A DNA stretch of 64,000 nucleotides from Caulobacteraceae bacterium (GTDB taxonomy: Bacteria; Pseudomonadota; Alphaproteobacteria; Caulobacterales; Caulobacteraceae), in assembly GCA_027487945.1 (NCBI GenBank), contig JAIYCQ010000042.1, forward strand, positions 186,001 to 250,000, in the 5' to 3' direction. Positions 37,279 to 45,544 of the stretch are shown one piece after another. The notes under the pieces are model-generated. The model had not been told where the DNA came from, did no database searches, and saw nothing but the letters and a program-made list of their open reading frames with translations. A program made the position numbers and the translations under genes. The number at the start of each line of letters is the position of its first letter. The stretch's first letter is position 1.

Positions 37279-38235
37279 TCAGATACCGGAACCGTTGTCC
37301 ATGGTCTGGAGGGCGGCCTCGTGGGCCGCAGCCTCCTCGGTGAGCCAGGAAACGAACGCCTTCACCTGCGGCAGCCGTCCCTTGGTCTTGGGATGGACGA
37401 CGTAATAGGCGAAGTCCACGGCGGTGGCGATCTGAAACGGCGTGACCAGGCGTCCCGCGTCGAGGTCCGCCTGCGCCAGGGTCCGTTTGGCCAGCGCGAC
37501 GCCCCGTCCGTTGGCGGCGGCCTCGATCACCAGGCTGGACTGGTTGAAGCGGGGCCCTCTCGTCCCGTCCACGGTCTTGACCCCGCGCGCCGCCAGCCAC
37601 ATCGCCCAGTCGGGGCAGGAATCGTCGGCGTCGGGCGAGCCGTCGTGCAGCAGGATGTGGTTCACCAGGTCGGCCGGATCGTTGATCGGGTTCTGCTCGA
37701 GCAGGGCGGGGCTGACGACGGGGATCACCGTCTCACTGAGCAGGCGGGTGACCTCCAGGCCCGGATAGCGCCCGCCGCCGTAGCGGATGGCCAGATCGAT
37801 CTCGCCGCTGGCGAAGTCGACGACCTCCATGCCGGCGCTGAGCCAGACATCGACCTGGGGCTGTGCCTCCTCGAAGCGGCCGAGCCGCGGGACCAGCCAT
37901 TTGGCGGCGAAGGACGGCGCGGCGGTCAGGGTCAGGCGGCGGCCGTCGACGGCGGCGGTCAGCAGGCTTGCGGCCTCGGCGAGGCGATCAAAGGCCTCGC
38001 GCAGGGCGGGCAGGGCGGTCTGGGCGGCGTCGGTCAACAGCAGGCCCTTGGGGGTGCGCTTGAACAGGGCCGCGCCGACATAGTCCTCCAGATTCTGGAT
38101 CTGCTGGCTGACGGCGCCGGGCGTCACCGACAGTTCGTCTGCGGCCCGGCTGAAGTTCAGGTGGCGGGCGGCGGCCTCGAACGCGCGAAGGGCGTTCAGA
38201 GGCGGCAGCCTTCGGCGCTCGTTTGACCGTTCCAT
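37279..38235 (-). CDS. LysR family regulator (GcvA-like)
   Basis: A 318-residue regulator. The winged HTH covers LPPLNALRAFEAAARHLNFS to about residue 65, with AADELSVTPGAVSQQIQNLE as recognition helix. A periplasmic-binding-like effector domain follows. The N-terminus PPLNALRAFEAAARHLNFSRAA is typical of the GcvA branch. It is divergent from the cobA-cysH operon across 189 bases and cotranscribed with chorismate mutase. It may regulate either side; the ligand is unknown. Confidence 0.9.
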   Translation of the reverse strand: MERSNERRRLPPLNALRAFEAAARHLNFSRAADELSVTPGAVSQQIQNLEDYVGAALFKRTPKGLLLTDAAQTALPALREAFDRLAEAASLLTAAVDGRRLTLTAAPSFAAKWLVPRLGRFEEAQPQVDVWLSAGMEVVDFASGEIDLAIRYGGGRYPGLEVTRLLSETVIPVVSPALLEQNPINDPADLVNHILLHDGSPDADDSCPDWAMWLAARGVKTVDGTRGPRFNQSSLVIEAAANGRGVALAKRTLAQADLDAGRLVTPFQIATAVDFAYYVVHPKTKGRLPQVKAFVSWLTEEAAAHEAALQTMDNGSGI

Positions 38236-38276
38236 AAGATTAACTGAGGCCCCCGGCAGAAGTCTTGGTTTGCGAT

Positions 38277-38295
38277 CTGGGTCCGCCGAACCCAG
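38277..38295. promoter_or_regulatory. Inverted repeat in the lysR-cobA divergent promoter (possible LysR box)
   Basis: CTGGGT (38277-38282) and ACCCAG (38290-38295) are a perfect inverted repeat with a 7-base spacer, positioned between the divergent lysR and cobA genes. LysR sites often have this size, but the sequence alone does not prove it. Confidence 0.4.
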
Positions 38296-38424
38296 TTTGC
38301 AATGGTCCGATGGCGTATCGGCCCTTATCGTCATCGGACAGCGAGCGGGGCAGGCCGATGGTCCGCCCCGCTTCGAGTCTCGGGATTTAATCCCCATTCT
38401 GCTTGTAGAGAAACTGAAAGTTAG

Positions 38425-39279
38425 ATGGCCCGCCTGACCCCCTCAACGCCCAAGCGTCTGGTCGCCCTCGACGGGGCGGGCAAGGCGGCGGTCGCGGCCG
38501 GCCGGGTCTGGCTGGTCGGCGCAGGCCCCGGCGATCCGGAGCTGCTGACGCTGAAAGCCGCCCGCCTGATCGCGGCGGCGGACGTCATCGTCCATGACGG
38601 CCTTGTCTCCGAAGAGATTCTCGCCCTGGCCCCGCCGGGCGCCCGCCTGATCGACGTCGCCAAGCGCAAGAGCCGCCACACCCTGCCGCAGGGCGACATC
38701 AACCGCCTTCTGGTCGCCTTCGCGCTTCAGGGGCTGGCAGTGGTCCGGCTGAAGGGTGGCGACCCCTTCATCTTCGGCCGCGGCGGAGAAGAACTGGAAG
38801 AGTGCCGCGCGGCGGGCGTGACCTGCGAGGTCGTGCCCGGCGTCACCGCCGCCCTGGCCGCCTCGGCTGGCGCCGGCGCGCCGCTGACCCATCGGGGGCT
38901 GGCCCAGGCCGTGACCTTCGTCACCGGGCACGCCGCACACGGCGACCCCGAGCTCGACTGGACCGCCCTGGCCAATCCGAACCAGACGGTGGTCATCTAC
39001 ATGGGTCTGACCACCGCCGGCCTGATCGGCGCGCGCCTGATGGCGGCGGGCCGCGACGGCGCGACTCCGGTCCTGATCGTCGTCAACGCCTCTCGCGCCG
39101 ACGAGCAACGTCATCCGACCACGCTGGCGCAACTCGCCGCGACGGCCGGGGGGCTGAGTGGTCCGGCGCTGCTGATCGTCGGCGAGGCCATGGCGATGGC
39201 GACCCCGGCTATCCTCCCCTCCACCGCTCTCGGAGCGGTCCCCCTCCCTGCGACGCGGGAAGGAAGGAGTTCCAAATGA
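38425..39279 (+). CDS. cobA: Uroporphyrinogen-III C-methyltransferase
   Basis: A 284-residue SUMT enzyme that makes precorrin-2, used here for siroheme of sulfite reductase. VWLVGAGPGDPELLTLKAAR, VVRLKGGDPFIFGRGGEE and EVVPGVTAALAASAGAGAP are the SAM-binding signatures. MGLTTAG and LIVGEAMAMA close the catalytic part. The last 25 or so residues (after about 258) are encoded by a REP-like palindrome and look added on. It overlaps DUF2849 by four bases (ATGA). It starts the siroheme/sulfite operon. Confidence 0.95.
   Translation: MARLTPSTPKRLVALDGAGKAAVAAGRVWLVGAGPGDPELLTLKAARLIAAADVIVHDGLVSEEILALAPPGARLIDVAKRKSRHTLPQGDINRLLVAFALQGLAVVRLKGGDPFIFGRGGEELEECRAAGVTCEVVPGVTAALAASAGAGAPLTHRGLAQAVTFVTGHAAHGDPELDWTALANPNQTVVIYMGLTTAGLIGARLMAAGRDGATPVLIVVNASRADEQRHPTTLAQLAATAGGLSGPALLIVGEAMAMATPAILPSTALGAVPLPATREGRSSK
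39211..39270. repeat. REP-like palindrome inside the 3' end of cobA
   Basis: ACCGCTC (39223-39229) and GAGCGGT (39233-39239) make a perfect stem with a TCG loop. It is flanked by CTCCCCTCC and CCCCTCCCTGCG stretches, the pattern of GC-rich REP elements common in Caulobacterales. It encodes the tail of CobA and supplies the AAGGAAGGAG ribosome site of the next gene. Confidence 0.5.
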
Positions 39280-39638
39280 AAGCCATCACCGCCAACCGCC
39301 TGATCGACGGCGAGGTCGTGTTCTGGAAGTCCGGCCAGTGGATCGAACGCTTCGCCGAGGCCGAGCACTTCGCCGATGACGACGCCGCCGGACCGGCTGC
39401 CGTCGAGACGGCCAGGGGGCAGTCGACTGTGGTCGTCGACCCCTATCTGATCGACATCGTCGAGGCGGCCGGCGGCTGGGCCCCGGTCAGCTACCGCGAG
39501 CGCCTGCGCGCCCTCGGCCCCACCAATGAACCCACTCACGGCAAACAGGCCGAGGGCGGCGCCGGCGTCGAGGCGCTCCTCGCCGCCACGGGCGCGGCCC
39601 GCTCGACCGGCCGTGTCGACCTGATCCGCAGGAAGTAG
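39276..39638 (+). CDS. DUF2849 domain protein
   Basis: A 120-residue protein of the DUF2849 family, which sits between cobA and cysI in many alphaproteobacteria. The N-terminal ITANRLIDGEVVFWKSGQW and STVVVDPYLIDI are typical. No catalytic motif is visible. AAGGAAGGAG precedes the ATG, and the start overlaps the cobA stop. Its constant company with sulfite reductase suggests a helper role in siroheme or sulfite reduction. Confidence 0.9.
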   Translation: MKAITANRLIDGEVVFWKSGQWIERFAEAEHFADDDAAGPAAVETARGQSTVVVDPYLIDIVEAAGGWAPVSYRERLRALGPTNEPTHGKQAEGGAGVEALLAATGAARSTGRVDLIRRK

Positions 39639-39644
39639 CCGCCC

Positions 39645-41303
39645 ATGTATCGCTACGACGCCATCGACAAGGAATTCCTGGCCGACCGGGCCAACGAGTT
39701 CCGCGAGCAGGTCGGCCGCCGGCTGTCCGGCGCCCTGACCGAAGACCAGTTCAAGCCGCTGCGGCTGATGAACGGCCTGTACCTGCAGCTGCACGCCTAC
39801 ATGCTGCGGGTCGCCATTCCCTACGGCTCGCTCGACAGCCGGCAGATGCGCCGTCTGGCGCACATCGCCCGCACCTGGGACAAGGGCTACGGCCACTTCA
39901 CCACCCGCCAGAATATCCAGTTCAACTGGATCAAGCTTGGCCAGTCGCCGGACATCCTCGACCAGCTGGCCGAGGTCGACCTGCACGCCATCCAGACCAG
40001 CGGCAACTGCATCCGCAACACCACCGCCGACCCCTTCGCCGGCGCCACGGCCGAGGAGATCGATGATCCGCGCGTTTGGTCGGAGCTGATCCGCCAGTGG
40101 TCGACGCTGCACCCGGAATTCTCGTTCCTGCCGCGCAAGTTCAAGATCGCCGTCACCGCGGCGGCGAAGGATCGCACGGCGGCGCGGGTGCACGACATCG
40201 GCCTGGTCCTGCGCCGCAACCGCGACGGCGAACTGGGCTTCGAGGTCATCGTCGGCGGCGGGCAGGGGCGCACCCCCTACGTCGGCCCGACCATCCGTGA
40301 GCATCTGCCGGCCGGGCGGCTCCTCAGCTATCTGGAAGCCGTCCTGCGCGTCTACAACCGCCACGGCCGGCGGGACAACATCTACAAGGCGCGGATCAAG
40401 ATCCTCGTCGCCGCCCTCGGCCGGGACGAGTTCGCCCGTCAGGTCGAGGAGGAGTGGTCAAAGCTCGAGTCCGCCCTGGCCGACGCGCCGGACACCGAGC
40501 TGGCCCGCATCCGCGGCGCCTTCGCCCCACTCAACTTCGAGACCCTGCCGGCGACCTCGGCGGCGTTCGATGCGGCCAAGGCCGGTGATCCCGCCTTCGC
40601 CCGGTTCGCCCGCAACAACGTCAAGCCGCACAAGAAGAGCGGCTACGCCATCGTCGAGATCTCGCTGAAGGCGCATCACGCCACGCCGGGCGACGCCTCC
40701 GCCGACCAGATGGACGTGGTGGCCGATCTGGCCGGGCGCTTCAGCCTGGACGACATCCGCGTCACCCACGAGCAGAATCTCGTCCTGCCGCATGTGAAGC
40801 TCGACGATCTGCCCACCGTGTTCGCCGCGCTTCAGGCGGCCGGACTGGCGACGCCGAACATCGGCCTGATCAGCGATATCATCGCCTGCCCGGGGCTGGA
40901 CTACTGCGCCCTCGCCAACGCCCGCGCCATCCCGATCGCCCAGTCCATCGCCCAGCGCTTCGAGGACGCCGACCGCGCCGAGCTGATCGGTGAGCTGAAG
41001 ATCAAGATCAGCGGCTGTATCAACGCCTGCGGCCACCACCATGTCGGCAACATCGGCATCCTTGGCGTCGACAAGAAGGGTGAGGAATTCTACCAGCTCA
41101 GCCTCGGCGGCTCGGGCCAGGAGGACGCCTCCCTGGCGAAGATCCTCGGGCCCGGCATGACCGCCGAGCAGGTGCCGGACGCCATCGAGGCTCTGGTCGA
41201 CACCTATCTCGCCATCCGTGAGGGCGAGGAGCGCTTCCTCGACACCGTTCGCCGCGTGGGCTTCGCCCCCTTCAAGGAGGCCGTCTATGCCGACGCTCAT
41301 TAG
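39645..41303 (+). CDS. cysI: Sulfite reductase hemoprotein (nitrite/sulfite reductase family)
   Basis: A 552-residue siroheme/[4Fe-4S] enzyme reducing sulfite to sulfide. The cluster ligands are Cys415, Cys421, Cys458 and Cys462 (CPGLDYC and CINACG). Active-site basic residues lie in RQNIQFNWIKL and the KxK region VKPHKKSGY. The length is normal. A flavoprotein CysJ is absent here, so another donor such as ferredoxin is likely. It overlaps DUF934 by 17 bases. Confidence 0.93.
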   Translation: MYRYDAIDKEFLADRANEFREQVGRRLSGALTEDQFKPLRLMNGLYLQLHAYMLRVAIPYGSLDSRQMRRLAHIARTWDKGYGHFTTRQNIQFNWIKLGQSPDILDQLAEVDLHAIQTSGNCIRNTTADPFAGATAEEIDDPRVWSELIRQWSTLHPEFSFLPRKFKIAVTAAAKDRTAARVHDIGLVLRRNRDGELGFEVIVGGGQGRTPYVGPTIREHLPAGRLLSYLEAVLRVYNRHGRRDNIYKARIKILVAALGRDEFARQVEEEWSKLESALADAPDTELARIRGAFAPLNFETLPATSAAFDAAKAGDPAFARFARNNVKPHKKSGYAIVEISLKAHHATPGDASADQMDVVADLAGRFSLDDIRVTHEQNLVLPHVKLDDLPTVFAALQAAGLATPNIGLISDIIACPGLDYCALANARAIPIAQSIAQRFEDADRAELIGELKIKISGCINACGHHHVGNIGILGVDKKGEEFYQLSLGGSGQEDASLAKILGPGMTAEQVPDAIEALVDTYLAIREGEERFLDTVRRVGFAPFKEAVYADAH

Positions 41304-41799
41304 GCTGATCGACGGTCGCTATGAAGCGGCGGACGACGTCTTCACCGACGTCGCCGACGAGGACGTCACGCCGCCCGAAGGGGCGGTGATCCTGTCGCTG
41401 GCCCGCCTCCAGGCCGAGGGTGACGGGCTGCTCTCAGCCGGTCGACAGGTCGGGGTGCGCATCCAGTCGGACGAGGAGGTTGAAGCCCTCGCCTATGATC
41501 TGCCGCGGCTGGCGCTGGTCGCCCTGGTCTTCCCCAAGTACCGCGACGGCCGCGCCTACACGTCCGCACGGCTGCTGCGCCAGCGTCTCGGCTTCACCGG
41601 CGAGGTGAGGGCGGTCGGAGACGTTCTGCGCGAGCAGGCCGGCTTCATGGCCCGCTGCGGTTTCGACGGTTTCGCGCCGGCCGACGGCGCTTCGCCGGCG
41701 GAGTGGGCGCACGCCGCCGGGCGGTTCCGGCACGTCTACCAGCGCGCGGCCGATGCGCGGGCGCCAGTCTTCGAGGAGCGCGCGTCCGATGGCCTTTGA
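41287..41799 (+). CDS. DUF934 protein (CysX-like, sulfite reduction accessory)
   Basis: A 170-residue protein of the DUF934 family, always found beside cysI/cysH. ALVFPKYRDGRAYTSARLLR is the family signature. It has no known enzymatic activity and is thought to assist sulfite reduction. It overlaps cysI by 17 bases and cysH by 11 bases, showing tight translational linkage. Confidence 0.9.
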   Translation: MPTLIRLIDGRYEAADDVFTDVADEDVTPPEGAVILSLARLQAEGDGLLSAGRQVGVRIQSDEEVEALAYDLPRLALVALVFPKYRDGRAYTSARLLRQRLGFTGEVRAVGDVLREQAGFMARCGFDGFAPADGASPAEWAHAAGRFRHVYQRAADARAPVFEERASDGL

Positions 41800-42529
41800 T
41801 CAACTTGACCGCAGCCACAACACCGTCGGGGCCCGCCTGGACGCCGCGTTGCGCGACGCCCACCCGCGCACCGTGATCGAGGCCGCCTGGGCGGAGTTCG
41901 GCGACCGGCTGGCGCTGGTATCGTCCTTCGGGGCGGAGTCGGCGGTGCTGCTCCACCTGGCCAGCCAGGTCAGCAAGGACATCCCGGTCCTGTTCCTCGA
42001 TACCGGCATGCTGTTTGGCCAGACGCTGGACTACCGCAAGCAGCTGGCCGCCCGTCTGGGCCTGACCGATGTGCGCGACCTGCGCCCGACCTTCGCCGAC
42101 ATCGCGGTCCACGACCCGAAGTCGGACCTGTGGAAGACCGACACCGACGCCTGCTGCAACATCCGCAAGGTCATCCCGCTGGACAAGGCGCTGAACGGGT
42201 TCGACGCCTGGCTGACCGGCCGCAAGCGGTTCCACGGGGGCGACCGCCTTCGGCTGTCGGTCGTCGAGGAGGCCGAGCACCAGCTGAAGTTCAATCCGCT
42301 GGCCAACTGGGGCAAGGCGGATCTCGACGCCTATGTCGCCGAGCATGATCTGCCCGCTCACCCGCTCGTGGCGCAGGGTTTCCCGTCGATCGGCTGCTGG
42401 CCCTGCACGAACCCGGTCGAGGAAGGCCAGGATGTCCGCGCCGGCCGCTGGGCCGGCCAGGACAAGACCGAGTGTGGAATCCATGTCGCCCGGGCGCCGA
42501 CCGCCCCGAACGTCGGCGGCGGGATCTGA
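41789..42529 (+). CDS. cysH: Adenylyl-sulfate (APS) reductase
   Basis: A 246-residue thioredoxin- or glutathione-dependent reductase. SSFGAESAVLLHL is the PP-loop. Cys122-Cys123 and Cys203/Cys206 (GCWPC) form the [4Fe-4S] site that marks APS rather than PAPS preference. Cys229 in KTECGIH is the catalytic cysteine. It yields sulfite for CysI. Last gene of the operon; the convergent gene ends 2 bases beyond its stop. Confidence 0.93.
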   Translation: MAFDQLDRSHNTVGARLDAALRDAHPRTVIEAAWAEFGDRLALVSSFGAESAVLLHLASQVSKDIPVLFLDTGMLFGQTLDYRKQLAARLGLTDVRDLRPTFADIAVHDPKSDLWKTDTDACCNIRKVIPLDKALNGFDAWLTGRKRFHGGDRLRLSVVEEAEHQLKFNPLANWGKADLDAYVAEHDLPAHPLVAQGFPSIGCWPCTNPVEEGQDVRAGRWAGQDKTECGIHVARAPTAPNVGGGI

Positions 42530-42531
42530 GC

Positions 42532-42819
42532 CTACGGAACGTCGATGATCTGCGGTCCCCTGGAGCCGCCGGCCGACAGGGCCCGAACCTCGCGCATGAA
42601 GGTGTTCGACCCGGGTACGGCGAAGTGCGTTTCGAGCGCCGCCCGGTCGGCCCAGCGTTCGAAGAAGAAGATCCGCAGCGGGTTTTCCGCGTCGACGAAT
42701 ACATCATGGCTGATGCAGCCCGGCTCGGTGCGCGACCGCCGGACGTGGTCGATGCAGACGGCGAGCAGGGCGTCCAGCGTTTCGGGCCTGGCGAGGATCT
42801 CGCCCGTGACGATCACCAC
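42532..42819 (-). CDS. Putative quinol monooxygenase (antibiotic biosynthesis monooxygenase fold)
   Basis: A 95-residue dimeric alpha-beta barrel protein. EPGCISHDVFVDAENPLRIFF and ERWADRAALETHF are typical of the ABM/YgiN family, small cofactor-free monooxygenases or their degenerate relatives. The GTG at 42819 starts one base after the stop of the 3D-domain gene. The substrate is unknown. Confidence 0.85.
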   Translation of the reverse strand: MVIVTGEILARPETLDALLAVCIDHVRRSRTEPGCISHDVFVDAENPLRIFFFERWADRAALETHFAVPGSNTFMREVRALSAGGSRGPQIIDVP

Positions 42820-42820
42820 G

Positions 42821-43375
42821 TCAGCGCATCGCCACCTGGACGACGGGCCTGGGGCAGCCCTCGAAGCTGCCGACCCGCGACACAGTCACGGTCTTCATGT
42901 TCAGCTTCATCATCGGGTTCATCGAGGCCCGGCTGTGGCCGGTGAACAGGTCGATGCGGTGGCCCTTGACCGCGCCGCCGACGTCGGAGGCGTACCAGTA
43001 GCCGTCGTGCAGCGAGCCGTCCGGCATCGGCAGGCCGACCGTCTCCTTGATGTAGAGGATGGTGCGGCGCGGCACGAGGGTGCGGTCGGTGGCCGCTGTG
43101 CGCATCGCCACGGTGGGGCAGCCCAGGGAGTCGCGGCCACCGACGCCCTTGGCGCCCGAATGATAGAGTGTGGCCTTCAGTATCCAGTCGGGAGCGAGGT
43201 CGCGGAGCGCCTGGAACGCCCTGTCCGATGCGGACGGAGTCTGCCCGGCGGGCTGCTCCAGAGCGGTCTGGATGAGGTCCCCGATCGGATCGGCGGGGTC
43301 GTTGGACCGGGCGTTGGCGGCCGGGGTAAGCAACCCGATCGCAAGGGCCGCGAGGCATGGCAGGATGCGTTTCAA
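42821..43375 (-). CDS. Secreted 3D-domain protein
   Basis: A 184-residue protein with a signal peptide (MKRILPCLAALAIGLLTPAANA). The C-terminal half matches the 3D domain: TLYHSGAKGVGGRDSLGCP, then YASDVGGAVKGHRIDLFTG, with the Asp residues of the double-psi barrel seen in MltA and RlpA-like lytic transglycosylases. A cell-wall role is likely, but a catalytic domain is not otherwise present. It is cotranscribed with the small monooxygenase. Confidence 0.85.
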   Translation of the reverse strand: MKRILPCLAALAIGLLTPAANARSNDPADPIGDLIQTALEQPAGQTPSASDRAFQALRDLAPDWILKATLYHSGAKGVGGRDSLGCPTVAMRTAATDRTLVPRRTILYIKETVGLPMPDGSLHDGYWYASDVGGAVKGHRIDLFTGHSRASMNPMMKLNMKTVTVSRVGSFEGCPRPVVQVAMR

Positions 43376-43415
43376 GCGCTTCCCCCTGTTTGTTTCTCGT
43401 CGTGGGGGCGGCTTC

Positions 43416-43436
43416 TACCCGCATCCGGCGCGGGTA
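43416..43436. promoter_or_regulatory. Inverted repeat between the 3D-domain and GST genes
   Basis: TACCCGC (43416-43422) and GCGGGTA (43430-43436) are a perfect 7-base inverted repeat with a 7-base spacer in the divergent promoter. It may be an operator or a leader hairpin of the GST gene; no regulator gene is adjacent. Confidence 0.4.
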
Positions 43437-43470
43437 ACAACCCGTTCAACTCAACCAGAGGAATGGTCGC

Positions 43471-44058
43471 ATGACCCTGACGATCTACGGCGACGGCAAG
43501 TCGGGCAACTGCCTCAAGGTCAAGTGGACGGCGGAAAAGCTCGCGATTCCATATCGTTGGCGGGAGCTGGACGTCCTGCGCTCCGAGACCCGGACGCCCG
43601 ACTTCCTGGCGCTGAATCCGGCGGGCCAGGTTCCGCTTGTGATCCTGCCGGACGGTCGGGCGCTGGCCCAGTCCAACGCCATCATCGTCCATCTGGCCGA
43701 GGGATCGGCGCTGATTCCGGGTGATTCCTACGACCGGGCCAAGATGTTCGAATGGCTGTTCTGGGAGCAGTACAGCCACGAGCCCTATGTCGCGGTGGCC
43801 CGCTTCCAGATGGCCTACCTGGGCAAGCCGCGTGAGGCGCTGGACCGGACGCTGGTCGAGCGGGGCCGGGCGGCGTTGCAGCGACTGGAGGACGGCCTCG
43901 AGGACACGCCCTTCCTCGTCGGCCACAACGTCAGCCTCGCCGACGTCGCGCTGGTCGCCTATACGCGGGTGGCGCACGAGGGCGGCTTCGATCTGGCGGA
44001 CTTTCCGCGGACCGCCGCCTGGGTTTCGCGCGTGGAGGCCGCGCTGGGGATCAGCTGA
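43471..44058 (+). CDS. Glutathione S-transferase
   Basis: A 195-residue GST. The thioredoxin-like domain has the catalytic Ser/Cys region YGDGKSGNCLKVK and the GSH-binding NPAGQVPLVIL and QSNAIIVHLAEG (residues 50-77). The helical domain carries FLVGHNVSLADVALVAY, the N-capping box of GSTs. AGAGGAA precedes the ATG. The substrate is unknown. It is read into the nuclease gene after 23 bases. Confidence 0.92.
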   Translation: MTLTIYGDGKSGNCLKVKWTAEKLAIPYRWRELDVLRSETRTPDFLALNPAGQVPLVILPDGRALAQSNAIIVHLAEGSALIPGDSYDRAKMFEWLFWEQYSHEPYVAVARFQMAYLGKPREALDRTLVERGRAALQRLEDGLEDTPFLVGHNVSLADVALVAYTRVAHEGGFDLADFPRTAAWVSRVEAALGIS

Positions 44059-44081
44059 CGGCCGCTTGCTGGAGATCGCCG

Positions 44082-45095
44082 ATGCGCCCTGCCGTCCGCC
44101 TGTCCGCCCTTGCGCTTGCCGCCGGCCTGCTGTTTGCGCCGACCGTTGCCGCCACCTGGGGCGCGGCCGGGCACCGGATGATCGGGGTCCTGGCGGTTCA
44201 GGCCCTGCCGGACGAGGTCCCCGCTTTCCTGCGCGGCCCGAAGGCGGCGGAGGAGCTGGGCGAGCTCGCCCGCGAGCCGGACCGGTCAAAGGGCTCGGGC
44301 CGGATCCACGGGACCAACCGCGACGCCGCCCACTTCGTCGACATCGATGACGAGGGGAAGGTGCTGGGCGGGCCGCTGTTCACCGACCTGCCGCCGACCC
44401 GGGCGGACTACGAAAAGGCGCTGCAGGCCGCCGGCACCGACAGCTGGAAGGCTGGCTACCTGCAGTATGCGATGATCGACGGCTACCAGCAGCTGGTCCG
44501 CGACTTCGGCTACTGGCGCGTCACCCGGGCGGCTGAACAGTCCGCCAGGGGCGAGCGCAAGGCCTGGTACAGGCGTGACCGGATCCGGCGCGAGAAGCTG
44601 CTGTTCGCCAGCCTCGGCAACCTCGCCCACTACGTCGGCGACGGCAGCCAGCCGCTTCACACCTCTGTCCACTACAACGGCTGGTCGATACAGCCGAACC
44701 CGCAGGGCTTCACGGCCGAGAAGATCCACGGTCCGTTTGAGGGCGACTTCGTGAAGGGCGCGGTGACGGCCGACATGGCCCGCGCCGCCATGGTCCCGTT
44801 CGCCGACTGCAAATGTTCGATCGAGAAGCGGGTGCTGGGCTACATCGGCCGCACCAACACCTTCGTCGTTCCGCTCTACCGCATGTGGGGCGAGGGCGCG
44901 TTCCGTCCCGGACAGCCCAAGGGCGCCGAGTTCGCCGCCGAACGCTTCGGCGCCGGCGCCTCGGAGCTGCGCGACCTGATCGTGCTGGCCTGGCGCGACA
45001 GCGCCACGACCAGGGTCGGGTGGCCGGTGATCAGCGTCGCCGACGTCGAGGCCGGCAAGGTCGATCCCTATGAGTCGCTGGTCGGCATCGACTGA
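44082..45095 (+). CDS. S1/P1-type zinc nuclease
   Basis: A 337-residue secreted nuclease. The signal peptide covers about 1-25, leaving Trp26 as the mature N-terminus, which helps bind zinc in this family (WGAAGH). LGNLAHYVGDGSQPLHTSVHYNG carries the His/Asp ligands of the trinuclear zinc site. Family members cleave single-stranded DNA and RNA and remove 3' phosphates. The stop overlaps the next ATG by one base (TGATG). Confidence 0.9.
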   Translation: MRPAVRLSALALAAGLLFAPTVAATWGAAGHRMIGVLAVQALPDEVPAFLRGPKAAEELGELAREPDRSKGSGRIHGTNRDAAHFVDIDDEGKVLGGPLFTDLPPTRADYEKALQAAGTDSWKAGYLQYAMIDGYQQLVRDFGYWRVTRAAEQSARGERKAWYRRDRIRREKLLFASLGNLAHYVGDGSQPLHTSVHYNGWSIQPNPQGFTAEKIHGPFEGDFVKGAVTADMARAAMVPFADCKCSIEKRVLGYIGRTNTFVVPLYRMWGEGAFRPGQPKGAEFAAERFGAGASELRDLIVLAWRDSATTRVGWPVISVADVEAGKVDPYESLVGID

Positions 45096-45544
45096 TGCTG
45101 CAGTTTGGCGCGCCGACGCCCGGGGCGTCTCACACGCCCCGCCCCGCGGCCTTCGGGATCGCCGAGCGGGAGGGCCGGATCGCCCTGGTCCGCGTCACGC
45201 CCGCGGCCGGCGGGGACTGGCTGGATCTTCCCGGCGGCGCGGTCGACCCGGGCGAGGACGAGATCGCCGCCCTCGTCCGTGAGTTCGGCGAGGAGACCGG
45301 CCTGGTCATCGCGGTCGGCGAACCGGTCACGGCCTTCGCCCAGTACTTCGAGAAGTCCGACGGCCAGGCGGTGAACAACCAGGGCCATGTCTATGTCGTC
45401 GGGGTCGAGCGCGAGGACCCGGCGCTGAAGATCGAGGACGATCACATGCTGGTCTGGGTTGATCCCGCCGACGCGGTGCGCACACTGCGCCATGACGGCC
45501 ACGCCTGGGCGGTGGCCAAATGGATGCGGGGCGAGGGGCGATGA
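45095..45544 (+). CDS. Nudix hydrolase
   Basis: A 149-residue Nudix protein. The box GGAVDPGEDEIAALVREFGEE-TGL matches GX5EX7REUXEEXGU in full. It hydrolyses nucleoside diphosphate-linked substrates; the type is not determined. It is not an isopentenyl diphosphate isomerase, whose fold is longer and has extra Cys/Glu residues. It overlaps its neighbours by one and four bases. Confidence 0.9.
   Translation: MLQFGAPTPGASHTPRPAAFGIAEREGRIALVRVTPAAGGDWLDLPGGAVDPGEDEIAALVREFGEETGLVIAVGEPVTAFAQYFEKSDGQAVNNQGHVYVVGVEREDPALKIEDDHMLVWVDPADAVRTLRHDGHAWAVAKWMRGEGR

Noticed and set aside
45095-45544. Nudix protein as isopentenyl diphosphate isomerase feeding the crt genes
   Set aside because: It is short, has only the generic Nudix box and none of the extra isomerase residues.
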